Assembly (NCBI RefSeq): GCF_008974245.1
Contig: NZ_BBZI01000005.1
Location: forward strand, 986,040 to 1,050,039
Length of the DNA: 64,000 nt
Direction of reading: 5' to 3'
Source: Streptomyces abyssomicinicus
GTDB lineage: Bacteria > Actinomycetota > Actinomycetes > Streptomycetales > Streptomycetaceae
In this document: piece by piece, positions 25,509 to 34,235 of the stretch
How the letters are laid out: each line of letters begins with the position of its first letter
Numbering within the stretch: position 1 is the stretch's first letter
Made by a program: the position numbers and the translations under genes
Notes under the pieces: model-generated
Database searches by the model: none
Told to the model about the DNA's origin: nothing
What the model saw: the letters and a program-made list of their open reading frames with translations, nothing else

Positions 25509-26887
25509 ACCGCCCGGTGACCCCCCTGCTGGTCCTCGACGTCGTCGGACTCACCCCCCGGCTGCTGGCCCACATGCCGCACCTCCGGGCCCTGGCCGAC
25601 CAGGGCTCCAGCGCCCCGCTCGGCACCGTCCTGCCCGCCGTCACCTGCGCCGCCCAGTCCACCTTCCTCACCGGCGCGCTCCCTCGCGAGCACGGCATCG
25701 TCGGCAACGGCTGGTACTTCCGCGAACTCGGCGACGTCCTGCTGTGGCGCCAGCACAACGGGCTGGTCGCCGGGGACAAACTCTGGGACGCCGCCCGCCG
25801 CGTCGCCCCGGACTACACCGTCGCCAACATCTGCTGGTGGTACGCGATGGGCGCCGACACCGACATCACCGTCACCCCCCGCCCCGTCTACTACGCCGAC
25901 GGCCGCAAGGAACCCGACTGCTACACCCGGCCCCCCGCCCTGCACGACGAACTCACCGCGGAACTCGGCACCTTCCCCCTCTTCCACTTCTGGGGCCCCG
26001 GCGCCGACCTGGTCTCCAGCCGGTGGATCATCGACGCCACCCGCCACGTCCTGCGCACCCGCCGGCCCGACCTCGCCCTGAGCTACCTGCCCCACCTCGA
26101 CTACGACCTCCAGCGCTACGGCCCCGACGACCCACGCTCCCTGCGGGCCGCCGCCGACCTCGACGCCGCAGTGGCCCCGCTGCTCGACGACGCCCGCGCG
26201 GAGGGCCGCACCGTGGTCGTCCTCTCCGAGTACGGCATCACGCCGGTCTCCCGGCCCGTCGACGTCAACCGGGTGCTGCGCCGCGCCGGGCTGCTGGAGG
26301 TGCACACCCAGGACGGCATGGAGTACCTCGACCCGATGGCCTCCCGCGCCTTCGCCGTCGCCGACCACCAGACCGCACACGTCTACGTGCGCCGCGGCGA
26401 GGACCTGGAGAGGGTCCGCACCCTGCTGGCGGAGGTGCCGGGCGTCGCCGAGGTCCTGGACGACGAGGGCAAGAAGGCCCACGGCCTCGACCATCCGCGC
26501 GCCGGGGAACTGGTCCTGGTCGCCGAGCCGGACAGCTGGTTCACCTACTACTACTGGCTGGACGACGCCCGCGCCCCGGACTTCGCCCAGCTCGTCGAGA
26601 TCCACCGCAAGCCCGGCTACGACCCCGCCGAGCTCTTCATGGACCCCCTCGACCCGTACGTGAAGGTGCGGGCGGCCGGAGCCCTGGGCCGCAAGAAGCT
26701 CGGCATGCGCTACCGCATGGCCGTCGTCCCGCTGGACCCGTCGCCCGTCCGCGGCAGCCACGGCCGGCTGCCCGGGTGCGACGAGGACGGCCCGCTCCTC
26801 CTGTGCTCCGCCCCGCACGCGCTCGGCGAGCGCGTCGAGGCCACCGAGGTGAAGAACCTCCTGCTCGGCCTGGCGGGCCTCGCCTGA
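25505..26887 (+). CDS. Alkaline phosphatase-superfamily phosphodiesterase, EboF-like
   Basis: A 460-residue nucleotide pyrophosphatase/phosphodiesterase. Metal and nucleophile residues follow family order: D in LLVLDVVGLTPRLL, nucleophile T in PAVTCAAQSTFLTGALP, G-N-G-W in IVGNGWYFRELGD, LPHLDYDLQRYGPD, SEYG in VVVLSEYGITPVSR and DH in VADHQTAHVYV. No signal peptide is seen, so it would act in the cytoplasm on a phosphodiester or pyrophosphate intermediate such as a nucleotide-activated cyclitol (inference). GTG 25505 overlaps the previous stop. Confidence 0.87.
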   Translation: MNRPVTPLLVLDVVGLTPRLLAHMPHLRALADQGSSAPLGTVLPAVTCAAQSTFLTGALPREHGIVGNGWYFRELGDVLLWRQHNGLVAGDKLWDAARRVAPDYTVANICWWYAMGADTDITVTPRPVYYADGRKEPDCYTRPPALHDELTAELGTFPLFHFWGPGADLVSSRWIIDATRHVLRTRRPDLALSYLPHLDYDLQRYGPDDPRSLRAAADLDAAVAPLLDDARAEGRTVVVLSEYGITPVSRPVDVNRVLRRAGLLEVHTQDGMEYLDPMASRAFAVADHQTAHVYVRRGEDLERVRTLLAEVPGVAEVLDDEGKKAHGLDHPRAGELVLVAEPDSWFTYYYWLDDARAPDFAQLVEIHRKPGYDPAELFMDPLDPYVKVRAAGALGRKKLGMRYRMAVVPLDPSPVRGSHGRLPGCDEDGPLLLCSAPHALGERVEATEVKNLLLGLAGLA

Positions 26888-26910
26888 CCGGACCGCTCCC
26901 CACACAGCCC

Positions 26911-27010
26911 ACAGCCCGCCGCCCACAGCCCGCCGCCCGCCGCCCGCCGCCCGACGTCCACAGCCCGCCGCCCGCCGCCCGACGTCCACCGCCCGACGTC
27001 CACCGCCCGT
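26911..27010. repeat. cagcccgccgcccgccgcccgacgtcca direct repeats
   Basis: Two long copies of a unit ending in cgcccgccgcccgacgtcca, with shorter copies of cagcccgccgccc and cgcccgacgtccac, fill the 210-bp gap between the EboF-like gene and the exported isomerase. No gene is seen in the gap. Confidence 0.7.
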
Positions 27011-27097
27011 CACCCGGACAGGAGGGATCGCCCCAGGCCGCTACGGACCACCACCGCTCACCGAGACCGCCGAGGACTCCCGAGAGAAGAGGCACCC

Positions 27098-28270
27098 GTG
27101 GACCACCACCCCGCACACACCACCGACAGCCCCGACGAGGGCCTGCGCCGCGCCCTGCGCATCGGCCGCCGCGGATTCCTGTCCACCTGCACCGCCGTCG
27201 CGGCCGGGGCGATCGCCGCCCCGGTGTTCGGCGCGGCGCCCGCGCACGCCGCCGACGGCCCGGTGGCGGGCGGCCGCACCAAAGGCAGAGGGCCCGTCCT
27301 GGTCCCCGCCGCCCGCCGCGGCATCATCCTCTACACGGTCCGCGACGCCATCGGCCGGGACCCGCTCTCCACCGGCCTGCCCTCCGGCTTCCGCGCCGTC
27401 TTCGGACAGCTCGCCCGATTCGGCTACCGCCAGGTCGAGTTCGCCGGCTACGGCCAGCACGCCAACGCACCCGGCGGGGCGGTCCTGGAGTCCCTCGCGG
27501 GCGCCCGGCTGCTGCGGTCCTGGCTGGACGAGTACGGGCTGCGCGCCCAGGGCAACCACGGCTTCATCCCGGGCTCCTGGCCGCTCACCACCGCCGACAC
27601 CGACCAGTTCAAGCGGCACCTGGAGATCGCCGCCACCCTCGGCATGGACCACATGGGCACCGGCGGCGACCCCACCAACAGCTCGGTCAAGGCCGACTGG
27701 GACCTCGCCGCCGACAAGTGGAACGCCCTCGGCGAGATCGCCCGGAGTTTCGGCGTCAAGCTGTACACCCACAACCACGACGCCGCCTACGGCTTCCTCC
27801 TCGACGGCGGCCCGCAGGACGCCCAGGGCCGCCCCACCCGCAGCTCCGGTGTCCGCAAGCTGGAGTACTTCCTCAAGGTCACCGACCCGCGCCTGGTGTG
27901 GCTGGAGATGGACGTCTTCTGGGCGCACGTCGCCCAGTACAAGTTCCGCTCCTACACCGCCCACGACGGCTCGGTCCGGCAGGACGTCTTCGACCCGGCG
28001 GCGCTGGTCGTCGCCAACGACTGCCGCTACCCGCTGTTCCACGCCAAGGACGGAGTCGTCGACACGGCGAGCGGCAACGGCTACGGCATGGTGCCGTTCG
28101 GCACCGGAGTGATCGACTACCGGACCTTCTTCTCCCGCGTGGGTCACCGCACCACCCACCACCCGATGGTCGAGCAGGACAACGCCCCCAGCGCCACCGA
28201 TCCCGCCCAGTCCCTGGAGCACGCGCGGATCGGCTACCGCAACATCGCGGCCCTGCGCCGGACGAAGTAG
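27098..28270 (+). CDS. Tat-exported sugar phosphate isomerase/epimerase-like protein
   Basis: A 390-residue TIM-barrel protein of the xylose-isomerase-like family with a twin-arginine signal (RRGFLS at residues 24-29, hydrophobic stretch, cleavage near APAHA). The metal-site residues are present (KLYTHNHDAAYGF, LVWLEMDVFWAHV, PLFHAKDGVVD). It contains the family phrase TVRDAIGRDPLST. Export of an isomerase-like protein next to an ebo-type operon fits a pathway that acts on a metabolite outside the membrane. The start GTG has AGAAGAGG upstream. The 210-bp gap means it may have its own promoter. Confidence 0.87.
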   Translation: MDHHPAHTTDSPDEGLRRALRIGRRGFLSTCTAVAAGAIAAPVFGAAPAHAADGPVAGGRTKGRGPVLVPAARRGIILYTVRDAIGRDPLSTGLPSGFRAVFGQLARFGYRQVEFAGYGQHANAPGGAVLESLAGARLLRSWLDEYGLRAQGNHGFIPGSWPLTTADTDQFKRHLEIAATLGMDHMGTGGDPTNSSVKADWDLAADKWNALGEIARSFGVKLYTHNHDAAYGFLLDGGPQDAQGRPTRSSGVRKLEYFLKVTDPRLVWLEMDVFWAHVAQYKFRSYTAHDGSVRQDVFDPAALVVANDCRYPLFHAKDGVVDTASGNGYGMVPFGTGVIDYRTFFSRVGHRTTHHPMVEQDNAPSATDPAQSLEHARIGYRNIAALRRTK

Positions 28271-28280
28271 GCCCGACGCG

Positions 28281-28318
28281 GCGCGGCCCGTGGCGGGAAG
28301 CCCCGCCACGGGCCGCGC
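28281..28318. terminator. Strong bidirectional terminator
   Basis: A perfect 17-bp stem (gcgcggcccgtggcggg, 28281-28297; complement 28302-28318) with a 4-base loop. It lies between the convergent isomerase (+) and ABC ATPase (-) genes. Confidence 0.85.
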
Positions 28319-28332
28319 GCACGGCGGCGGCG

Positions 28333-29220
28333 TCAGCGCCCCTCGCACTCCGGGAGCCGCGCGCACGCCACGAAGTGGTCCGGCTCCGCCTCGTACAGGT
28401 CGCCCTCCGCACCCGCCGCGTGGAACACGCACTCCTCCACGGGCTCGGCGTCCGCCCAGTCCACCCCCAGACGCGGCACCGCGGCCAGCAGGTGCCGGGT
28501 GTACGGGTGCAGCGGGTTGCCGAACACCTTCTCCGTCGCCCCGCGCTCGGTGATCCGCCCGTTGCGCAGGACCACCGTGCTCTCCGCCAGGTAGGTGCCC
28601 AGCGACAGGTCGTGGGTGATGTAGAGGACCCCGAGACCCCGTTCGCGCAGGTCGCCCAGGAGGTTGAGCACGTCGATGCGGGTCGAGGCGTCCAGCATGC
28701 TGGTGATCTCGTCCGCCACCAGGATCTCCAGCCCGTCGAGCAGCAGCGCGCGGGCGATCAGCAGGCGCTGGAGCTGGCCGCCGCTGAGCTGGTGCGGATA
28801 CTTCCCGAGCACCTGCGCGGGATCGAGGCGCACGTCGCGCACCGCCCCCTCCACCCGGGTCCGCCAGTCGGCCGCGGACACCCGCGGATGGTAGGCGTCC
28901 TTGACCAGGGCGAAGATCCGGTCGGCCTTGAAGACGGGGTTGAAGCAGCTGAACGGGTCCTGGAAGATCCCCTGCACCCGGCGGTAGTACTCCTTCCCCG
29001 GGCGCACCGGCTCGCCGTTCAGGGTGAGCGAGCCCTCGTTCACCGCGGTCAGGCCGAGGATCATGCGGCCCAGGGTGGACTTGCCGCTCCCGCTCTCCCC
29101 GAGCAGCGTGACCACCTCCCCACGGTCCACGGAGAAGGAGACCCGGTCCACGGCGGTGAGCGTGCTGCCGGAGAAGGTACCGGTGCGGAACGTCTTGGTG
29201 ACGCGGTCGAGTGTCAGCAT
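28333..29220 (-). CDS. Oligopeptide/cello-oligosaccharide-type ABC transporter ATPase (DppF class)
   Basis: A 295-residue ATPase of the peptide/nickel (family 5) importer class: Walker A GESGSGKST, Q-loop GIFQDPFSCFNP, signature LSGGQLQRLLIARAL, Walker B ILVADEITS and H-loop ITHDL. The C-terminal oligopeptide-transporter tail has NPLHPYTRHLLAAVP. The start ATG 29220 overlaps the stop of the companion ATPase by ATGA. It is the last gene of a five-gene leftward operon. Confidence 0.92.
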   Translation of the reverse strand: MLTLDRVTKTFRTGTFSGSTLTAVDRVSFSVDRGEVVTLLGESGSGKSTLGRMILGLTAVNEGSLTLNGEPVRPGKEYYRRVQGIFQDPFSCFNPVFKADRIFALVKDAYHPRVSAADWRTRVEGAVRDVRLDPAQVLGKYPHQLSGGQLQRLLIARALLLDGLEILVADEITSMLDASTRIDVLNLLGDLRERGLGVLYITHDLSLGTYLAESTVVLRNGRITERGATEKVFGNPLHPYTRHLLAAVPRLGVDWADAEPVEECVFHAAGAEGDLYEAEPDHFVACARLPECEGR

Positions 29221-30161
29221 CAGGCCTTCCAGCACGCTACGTGGTGACGGGGGGCGACCTCGACGACCGGCGGCTGCTCGGCGCAGCGGTCGTCGGCCAG
29301 CGGGCAGCGGTCGCGGAACCGGCAGCCGGCGGGCGGGGAGAGCAGGGACGGCGGGCTCCCCTCGATGCCCGACAGGCGCCCCTGGGACCGGCGCACGCCC
29401 GCCTCGGGCAGCGCGGCGAGCAGCCGGCGGGTGTACGGGTGGCGCGGCGCCGTGGTCAGGACGCCCGCCGGAGCCTTCTCCGCGAGCCTGCCCGCGTACA
29501 TCACCATGATGGTGTCGGCGATGTGCGAGGTCAGGGCCAGGTCGTGGGTGATGAACACCATGCTGGTGACCAGGCCCTGGTCGCGCAGGCCCACCAGGGC
29601 GTGGGCGACCGCCTTCTGGTTGGAGACATCCAGCGCGCTGGTCACCTCGTCGGCCACCAGCAGCGAGGGGTCGAGCAGTGTGGAGATGACCATCACCGTG
29701 CGCTGCTTCATGCCGCCGGACAGCTCGATCGGGTAGCGCTCGAGCACCTCGGGCTTGAGGCCCACCAGCGCCAGACGCCGGTGCAGCTCCTCGGTGTCCA
29801 CCGAGACCCCGCGCGAGGCGAGCAGTTCGCGGATCATCCGGCCGATCCGGCGGGTCGGGTTGAGCGCGCTCATCGAGTACTGGGGCACCAGCGAGATGCG
29901 GTGGAACCGGAAGGCGTTCATGGCGCGGTCGTCGCCCACCGGGACCTCGTCACCGTCGAGGGTGACGGTGCCGCCGATGTGGCGCATCCGGCCGTCCATC
30001 CGGATCAGGGACTTGCCGAGCGTGGTCTTGCCGCAGCCGGACTCGCCGACCAGGCCGAGGATCTCGCCGTCGGAGACGGTGAAGCTGACGCCGTCCAGGG
30101 CGCGGACGTCGCCGCGCAGCGTGCGGTAGTGGACCCGGAGGTCGTCGACGGTCAGGGTCAT
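29220..30161 (-). CDS. Oligopeptide/cello-oligosaccharide-type ABC transporter ATPase (DppD class)
   Basis: A 313-residue ATPase. Walker A is GESGCGKTT and the signature is [13 protein letters not shown]. The Walker B region [11 protein letters not shown] and the C-terminal Cys-rich motif ([14 protein letters not shown]), typical of DppD/OppD and possibly holding an Fe-S cluster, are both visible. It pairs with the DppF-type subunit it overlaps and sits 4 bp after the permease gene. Confidence 0.92.
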   Translation of the reverse strand: MTLTVDDLRVHYRTLRGDVRALDGVSFTVSDGEILGLVGESGCGKTTLGKSLIRMDGRMRHIGGTVTLDGDEVPVGDDRAMNAFRFHRISLVPQYSMSALNPTRRIGRMIRELLASRGVSVDTEELHRRLALVGLKPEVLERYPIELSGGMKQRTVMVISTLLDPSLLVADEVTSALDVSNQKAVAHALVGLRDQGLVTSMVFITHDLALTSHIADTIMVMYAGRLAEKAPAGVLTTAPRHPYTRRLLAALPEAGVRRSQGRLSGIEGSPPSLLSPPAGCRFRDRCPLADDRCAEQPPVVEVAPRHHVACWKA

Positions 30162-30165
30162 GCTC

Positions 30166-31155
30166 TTACGACTCCCTCAGCTTGGGGTTGAACACCTCGT
30201 CCAGACCCACGTTGGCGACGTACAGCGCGCCGACGACCGCGGTGATGCCCACCCCGGGCGGCACGAACCACCACCACATGCCGAGCTGGAGCGCGCTCCA
30301 CTGCTGGGCGCTCTGGAGCATCAGACCCAGCGAGACGCCGTCGGTGGGGCCGAGGCCGATGAAGTCGAGGGAGGAGGCGATGAGGATCGCGCCGCCGAAC
30401 AGCAGGATGAACGTCATGAACAGGTAGGAGCTCATGTTGGGCGCGATCTCGCGGAAGATGATCCGCCAGGTGCGGCTGCCGCTGAGCCGGGCCAGGTCGA
30501 CGAAGTCACGCGTGCGGAGACTGAACGTCTGGGCGCGGATGGCCCGCGCCGCCCACGGCCACGAGGTGAGCCCGATGAACAGGCCCTGCACCGGCACGCT
30601 GCGCACGCCCAGGTAGGCGTTGACGATGAGCAGCACCGCCAGCGAGGGGATCACCAGCACGATGTTGGTGAACATGGTCAGCACCTCGTCGACGACGCCG
30701 CCCCGGTAGCCGGCGAAGAAGCCGACCAGCATGGCGATCACGGCCGCGATGCCGCCGCCGATCACCCCGACGAGGAAGGTCGCGCGCAGGCCGTGGACGA
30801 ACTGGGCGAAGACGTCCTGTCCGAAGGTCGTGGTGCCGAACCAGTTCTCGCCGGAGGGCGGCACCGCCTGCGATCCGGAGTAGGCGTTGGGGTCCGTGCC
30901 GTCCATCAGGAACGGGCCGAACAGCCCGGTCAGCAGGAGCACGGTCACGACGCCCAGTCCGATGAGCAGCTTGGGGTTGCGCACCGCGTAGTGCAGCGTC
31001 TCCCGGCCGGGACTGAGCGGGGCGGCCGGCCGTCCCGTCTCCCCGGCCGTCTCCTTGGGGGCTTCCTTGGCGGCTTCGCGGGCGGCCTCCTGGGCCGGCG
31101 CGGAGGTCGCGGCCGGCTCGGAGGCCGGTTCGCCGAGTGGGGGCATCGCGTTCAT
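30166..31155 (-). CDS. ABC transporter permease (DppC class)
   Basis: A 329-residue permease with five to six membrane helices. A 45-residue Ala/Glu/Pro-rich N-terminal tail precedes the first one. The family EAA loop is recognisable as TRDFVDLARLSGSRTWRIIF. The N-terminal OppC-like region (FGPFLMDGTDPN and ENWFGTTTFGQDVFAQF) is typical. ATG 31155 shares one base with the upstream permease stop (TAATG). Confidence 0.92.
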   Translation of the reverse strand: MNAMPPLGEPASEPAATSAPAQEAAREAAKEAPKETAGETGRPAAPLSPGRETLHYAVRNPKLLIGLGVVTVLLLTGLFGPFLMDGTDPNAYSGSQAVPPSGENWFGTTTFGQDVFAQFVHGLRATFLVGVIGGGIAAVIAMLVGFFAGYRGGVVDEVLTMFTNIVLVIPSLAVLLIVNAYLGVRSVPVQGLFIGLTSWPWAARAIRAQTFSLRTRDFVDLARLSGSRTWRIIFREIAPNMSSYLFMTFILLFGGAILIASSLDFIGLGPTDGVSLGLMLQSAQQWSALQLGMWWWFVPPGVGITAVVGALYVANVGLDEVFNPKLRES

Positions 31156-32147
31156 TACTGGCCTCCCGCCATGCCGGTGCGGGTCCGGGGGTCGACGACC
31201 ACGTAGACGAGGTCGATGATGAAGTTGGCGATCAGCACGCCGATCACGATGAAGAGGAAGGTGCCCTGCAGCAGGAAGAAGTCGCGGTTCTGGATCGCCG
31301 CGAGGATCAGACTGCCCAGGCCCGGATAGTTGAAGACGATCTCCGTGACCAGCGCGCCGGCCACCAGGACGCCCAACTGCAGTGCCAGGCCGGTGATCTG
31401 CGGCAGGACGGCGTTGCGGAAGGCGTACCGGCGGATCAGCCGCTGCGGCGCGCCCAGGGCGGACAGGTAGGAGGAGTGGTCCGCCTCCAGCTCGTAAATG
31501 ATCATGTTGCGCATGCCGATCGCCCAGCCGCCCAGCGCCACCAGGAACAGCGAGAGGAACGGCAGCACCCAGTGGTGCAGCGCGTCGGTGAAGAAGTGCC
31601 AGGTCCAGGTCGGCTGGATGTCCAGGCTGTACCCGCCCGAGACGGGGAACCAGCCGGCCTTCGCGCCGAACAGCCAGGCCAGCAGGACGGCGATCCACAT
31701 GTACGGCATGGCCGTCAGCAGGTAGCCGGCCGGCAGCACCGTGTTGTCCAGCACCTTGCGGCGGGCGGCCAGCGCGCCGAGCCAGTTCCCGACGAACCAG
31801 CTGAGCAGGATGGCGGGAATCATCAGCGCGAGCGTGTAGGGCAGCGCGCCCAGGATGATCTCACTGACCGGCTGGGGGAAGACCCAGATCGACAGGCCGA
31901 AGTCGCCCTGGAGCAGGGAGCCCCAGAAGTGCAGGTACTGCTCCCACACGGGCCGGTCGAAGCCGAACAGTTCGTTGTAGTAGGCCCGCATGGCCTCGAC
32001 GGCCTCGGGCTGCGAGACCCTGGCCCGGGAGATCATCGCGGAGACGGGGTCGCCCGGCATGAAGCGCGGGATCAGCCAGTTCACCGTGACCGCGAAGACG
32101 AAGGTCAGGACGTAGACGAGGAGCTTGCGGGCGAAATAGCGGCGCAA
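31155..32147 (-). CDS. ABC transporter permease (DppB class)
   Basis: A 330-residue permease with six membrane helices: VLTFVFAVTVNWLIPRFMPG at the N-terminus, GLSIWVFPQPVSEIILGALP, and the EAA loop with SALGAPQRLIRRYAFRN. TTG at 32147 is taken as the start because GGAG lies six bases upstream and the product begins exactly at the conserved cytoplasmic residues. It is separated from the binding-protein gene by a strong hairpin. Confidence 0.9.
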   Translation of the reverse strand: MRRYFARKLLVYVLTFVFAVTVNWLIPRFMPGDPVSAMISRARVSQPEAVEAMRAYYNELFGFDRPVWEQYLHFWGSLLQGDFGLSIWVFPQPVSEIILGALPYTLALMIPAILLSWFVGNWLGALAARRKVLDNTVLPAGYLLTAMPYMWIAVLLAWLFGAKAGWFPVSGGYSLDIQPTWTWHFFTDALHHWVLPFLSLFLVALGGWAIGMRNMIIYELEADHSSYLSALGAPQRLIRRYAFRNAVLPQITGLALQLGVLVAGALVTEIVFNYPGLGSLILAAIQNRDFFLLQGTFLFIVIGVLIANFIIDLVYVVVDPRTRTGMAGGQ

Positions 32148-32220
32148 GGGTGACTCCAGTATCTGGGGTGGCGGGGGAGGGCGGCGTCCGGGCGGCGTCC
32201 GGGCGGCCGCCGGAGGCTCC

Positions 32221-32252
32221 CCGCACCCGCCGGAGGGTCCCGGCGGGTGCGG
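32221..32252. terminator. Intra-operon stem-loop between binding protein and permeases
   Basis: A perfect 13-bp stem: ccgcacccgccgg at 32221-32233 pairs with 32240-32252 around the loop agggtc. Such hairpins after binding-protein genes usually stabilise that mRNA and limit read-through, so that the binding protein is made in excess. Confidence 0.65.
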
Positions 32253-32286
32253 TGCGTCCGGCGGCCGCCACGGCCGCGGGGCTCGC

Positions 32287-34014
32287 CTACTTCTTGGCGG
32301 GCTTGAGTCCGGTCAGCGCCTCGAAGCCACCCAGCTCCAGCCAGTTGCGCCACAGCGTCGGCGCGTGGTGGTTGTCGCCCTTCTCCGAGGGCCAGTTGGT
32401 CCAGGTGCCGGTCGTCGACTGGGACCACAGGCCGTTGTACCAGAGCGGGATGACCGGCATCTCCTCCAGCTGGATCTCCTGGATCCTGGAGGTCGCCTCC
32501 TTCATGCCCGCCTCGTCGTCGGTCTTGACGCCGCCGAGTTCGTTGACGAGCTTCCAGGCCTCCTCGTTCTCGTAGCGGCCGAAGTTCACGGTGTTCTGCT
32601 GCTCACGTACCGGCAGCTGGAACATGTACTCGTAGTACGTCCACGGGGTGTTGGACAGCTGCCGCTCGTTGTTGATCACCAGGTCGAACTCACCCTTGGA
32701 GCGCAGGTCGTTGAGCGCGTTCTGGTCGGGGAACTCGGTGCTCACGTCGATTCCCGCGCTCTTGGCGCTCTCCGAGATGACCTTGGCGGCCTCCATCCAG
32801 TCGGTCCAGCCGGACGGCACCATCAGCTTCAGCTGCAGCTTCTTGCCGTTCTTGTTCTCCACCAGGCCGTCACCGTCGGTGTCCTTGTAACCCGCGTCCT
32901 CCAGCAGGGTCTTGGCCTTGGCGGTGTCGAAGCTGAAGCCGCTCTTCGCGGTCAGCTCCTTGTCGATGAACTTGTCCCACTGCGGCAGCAGGCCGGTCGG
33001 GTCGGCGGGCCGCACCAGGTCGCCGTACACACCCTTGACGATCTTGTTGATGTCCACCGAGTACGCCAGCGCCTTGCGGAAGGCGGCGTCGTCCATCGGC
33101 TTGCGGGTGGTGTTGGGCACCAGCCAGGCGGTGTTGGCGGACAGCATGTAGGGCGGTCCCTCGTAGTACGAGACGGCCTTGCCCGTCTTGATCATCGAGG
33201 CGGCGCCCGGGAGGAAGTTGTTGCTGAGGTCCAGCTGCCCCTGCCCGATCTGGCCGATGACCACCTCGTTGCTGGGGTTGGAGATGTCGACGATGTACTT
33301 CGGCGCGGGCTTCAGACCGAGTGCCTTCACACCCCACCAGTCGTCGCGCCGCTCCCAGACCACCCGGTCCTGGCCGTGGCTCTTGAGCTTGTAGGCGCCG
33401 GAGACCACCGGCTTGTCGTTGACGCCGTTGAGGACCTCCTCGTCGGACAGCGCGCTCCACACGTGCTCCGGCACGACGGGCTGCCCGTAGAGGGTGAAGT
33501 CCCACTCCTGGTAACGCGACTCCTTGAAGGTGAAGCGCACGGTCTGCTCGTCGACTGCCTCGGCCTTGGAGAGCCAGTCCCACAGCGTGTGGAACGAGGA
33601 GGCCTCCAGCTTGCCTATCTCGTAGGAGAAGACGACGTCCTTCGCGGTCAGCGGCTTGCCGTCGGACCAGGTGATCCCGGAGCGGAGCTTCACCTCGTAG
33701 GTCTTGTCGTCCGTCCACTCCCCGCCCTCGGCCAGCCAGGGCTTGAGCTCGCCGGCCTGCGGGTCGAAGTGGAACAGCGTCTCGTACGCCAGTCCCTTGG
33801 TCCCCGTGGCGTGGTCCCAGTTGTGCAGGGGGTTGTAGTTGGCGGGCGGACCCCACATGGTGCCGCTGGTGTACAGCGTCTCGCTCCTCGGCAGGCCCCC
33901 CTCGCCCACGGAGCCCTTGCCGTTCGAGGTCGTCGAGGACCCCCCGCCCGTGCACGCCGTGACGACCATGCCGCCGACGGCCAACAGAGCGAACAACCGC
34001 GCTCGGACGCGCAT
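32287..34014 (-). CDS. ABC transporter substrate-binding lipoprotein, family 5
   Basis: A 575-residue lipoprotein. The signal ends at lipobox VTAC with C21. The family 5 (oligopeptide/dipeptide/cellobiose) fold shows ITWSDGKPLTAKDVVFSYEI, YGQPVVPEHVW, PPYMLSANTAWL, DDAAFRKALAYSVDINKIV and NNERQLSNTPWTYYEYMFQL. The abundance of Trp and the divergent LacI regulator fit a sugar (cello- or other oligosaccharide) ligand better than peptides, as for the cellobiose-type family 5 binding proteins of thermophiles. That is inference. The start ATG 34014 has GGGAGGGAG; upstream codons are open but lack a signal. Confidence 0.9.
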   Translation of the reverse strand: MRVRARLFALLAVGGMVVTACTGGGSSTTSNGKGSVGEGGLPRSETLYTSGTMWGPPANYNPLHNWDHATGTKGLAYETLFHFDPQAGELKPWLAEGGEWTDDKTYEVKLRSGITWSDGKPLTAKDVVFSYEIGKLEASSFHTLWDWLSKAEAVDEQTVRFTFKESRYQEWDFTLYGQPVVPEHVWSALSDEEVLNGVNDKPVVSGAYKLKSHGQDRVVWERRDDWWGVKALGLKPAPKYIVDISNPSNEVVIGQIGQGQLDLSNNFLPGAASMIKTGKAVSYYEGPPYMLSANTAWLVPNTTRKPMDDAAFRKALAYSVDINKIVKGVYGDLVRPADPTGLLPQWDKFIDKELTAKSGFSFDTAKAKTLLEDAGYKDTDGDGLVENKNGKKLQLKLMVPSGWTDWMEAAKVISESAKSAGIDVSTEFPDQNALNDLRSKGEFDLVINNERQLSNTPWTYYEYMFQLPVREQQNTVNFGRYENEEAWKLVNELGGVKTDDEAGMKEATSRIQEIQLEEMPVIPLWYNGLWSQSTTGTWTNWPSEKGDNHHAPTLWRNWLELGGFEALTGLKPAKK

Positions 34015-34110
34015 CGGTCTACTCCCTCCCCGCCCGTCTTTGGGCGGAGCCAACTGAACCGGGTAAGTGGCGGAAGTCTCAACCTGCCGGGCGGTCGTGT
34101 CAAGGGGTTG

Positions 34111-34124
34111 CGGGAGCGCTCCCG
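34111..34124. promoter_or_regulatory. LacI-type operator palindrome
   Basis: cgggagcgctcccg is a perfect 14-bp palindrome in the divergent region between the importer and the LacI gene. It differs from the CebR box (tgggagcgctccca) only in its outermost bases. It is a likely site for the LacI protein encoded next to it. Confidence 0.7.
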
Positions 34125-34205
34125 TGGCTTCGTTATAAGGGAGTTGTTACGCCAGTGCTCCGAGAGGGCAGACCTCGACATGCGGCTGAGCCGCTACGAT
34201 GATTC

Positions 34206-34215
34206 CACTTAAGTG
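34206..34215. promoter_or_regulatory. cacttaagtg palindrome before the LacI start
   Basis: A 10-bp perfect AT-containing palindrome 21 bases before the LacI start codon, overlapping the expected promoter or leader. It could be a second operator for autoregulation. Confidence 0.4.
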
Positions 34216-34235
34216 AAGCGGTTAAGCGAGGTCAC

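Noticed and set aside
9317..28270. Polyketide or non-ribosomal peptide gene cluster
   Set aside because: No KS, AT, A, C or carrier-protein domains were seen. The UbiA-like and cyclase genes are the only biosynthetic-type genes.
28333..34014. Calling the importer simply a dipeptide transporter
   Set aside because: Family 5 systems also carry oligosaccharides. The divergent LacI gene and CebR-like operator favour a sugar, so substrate is left open.
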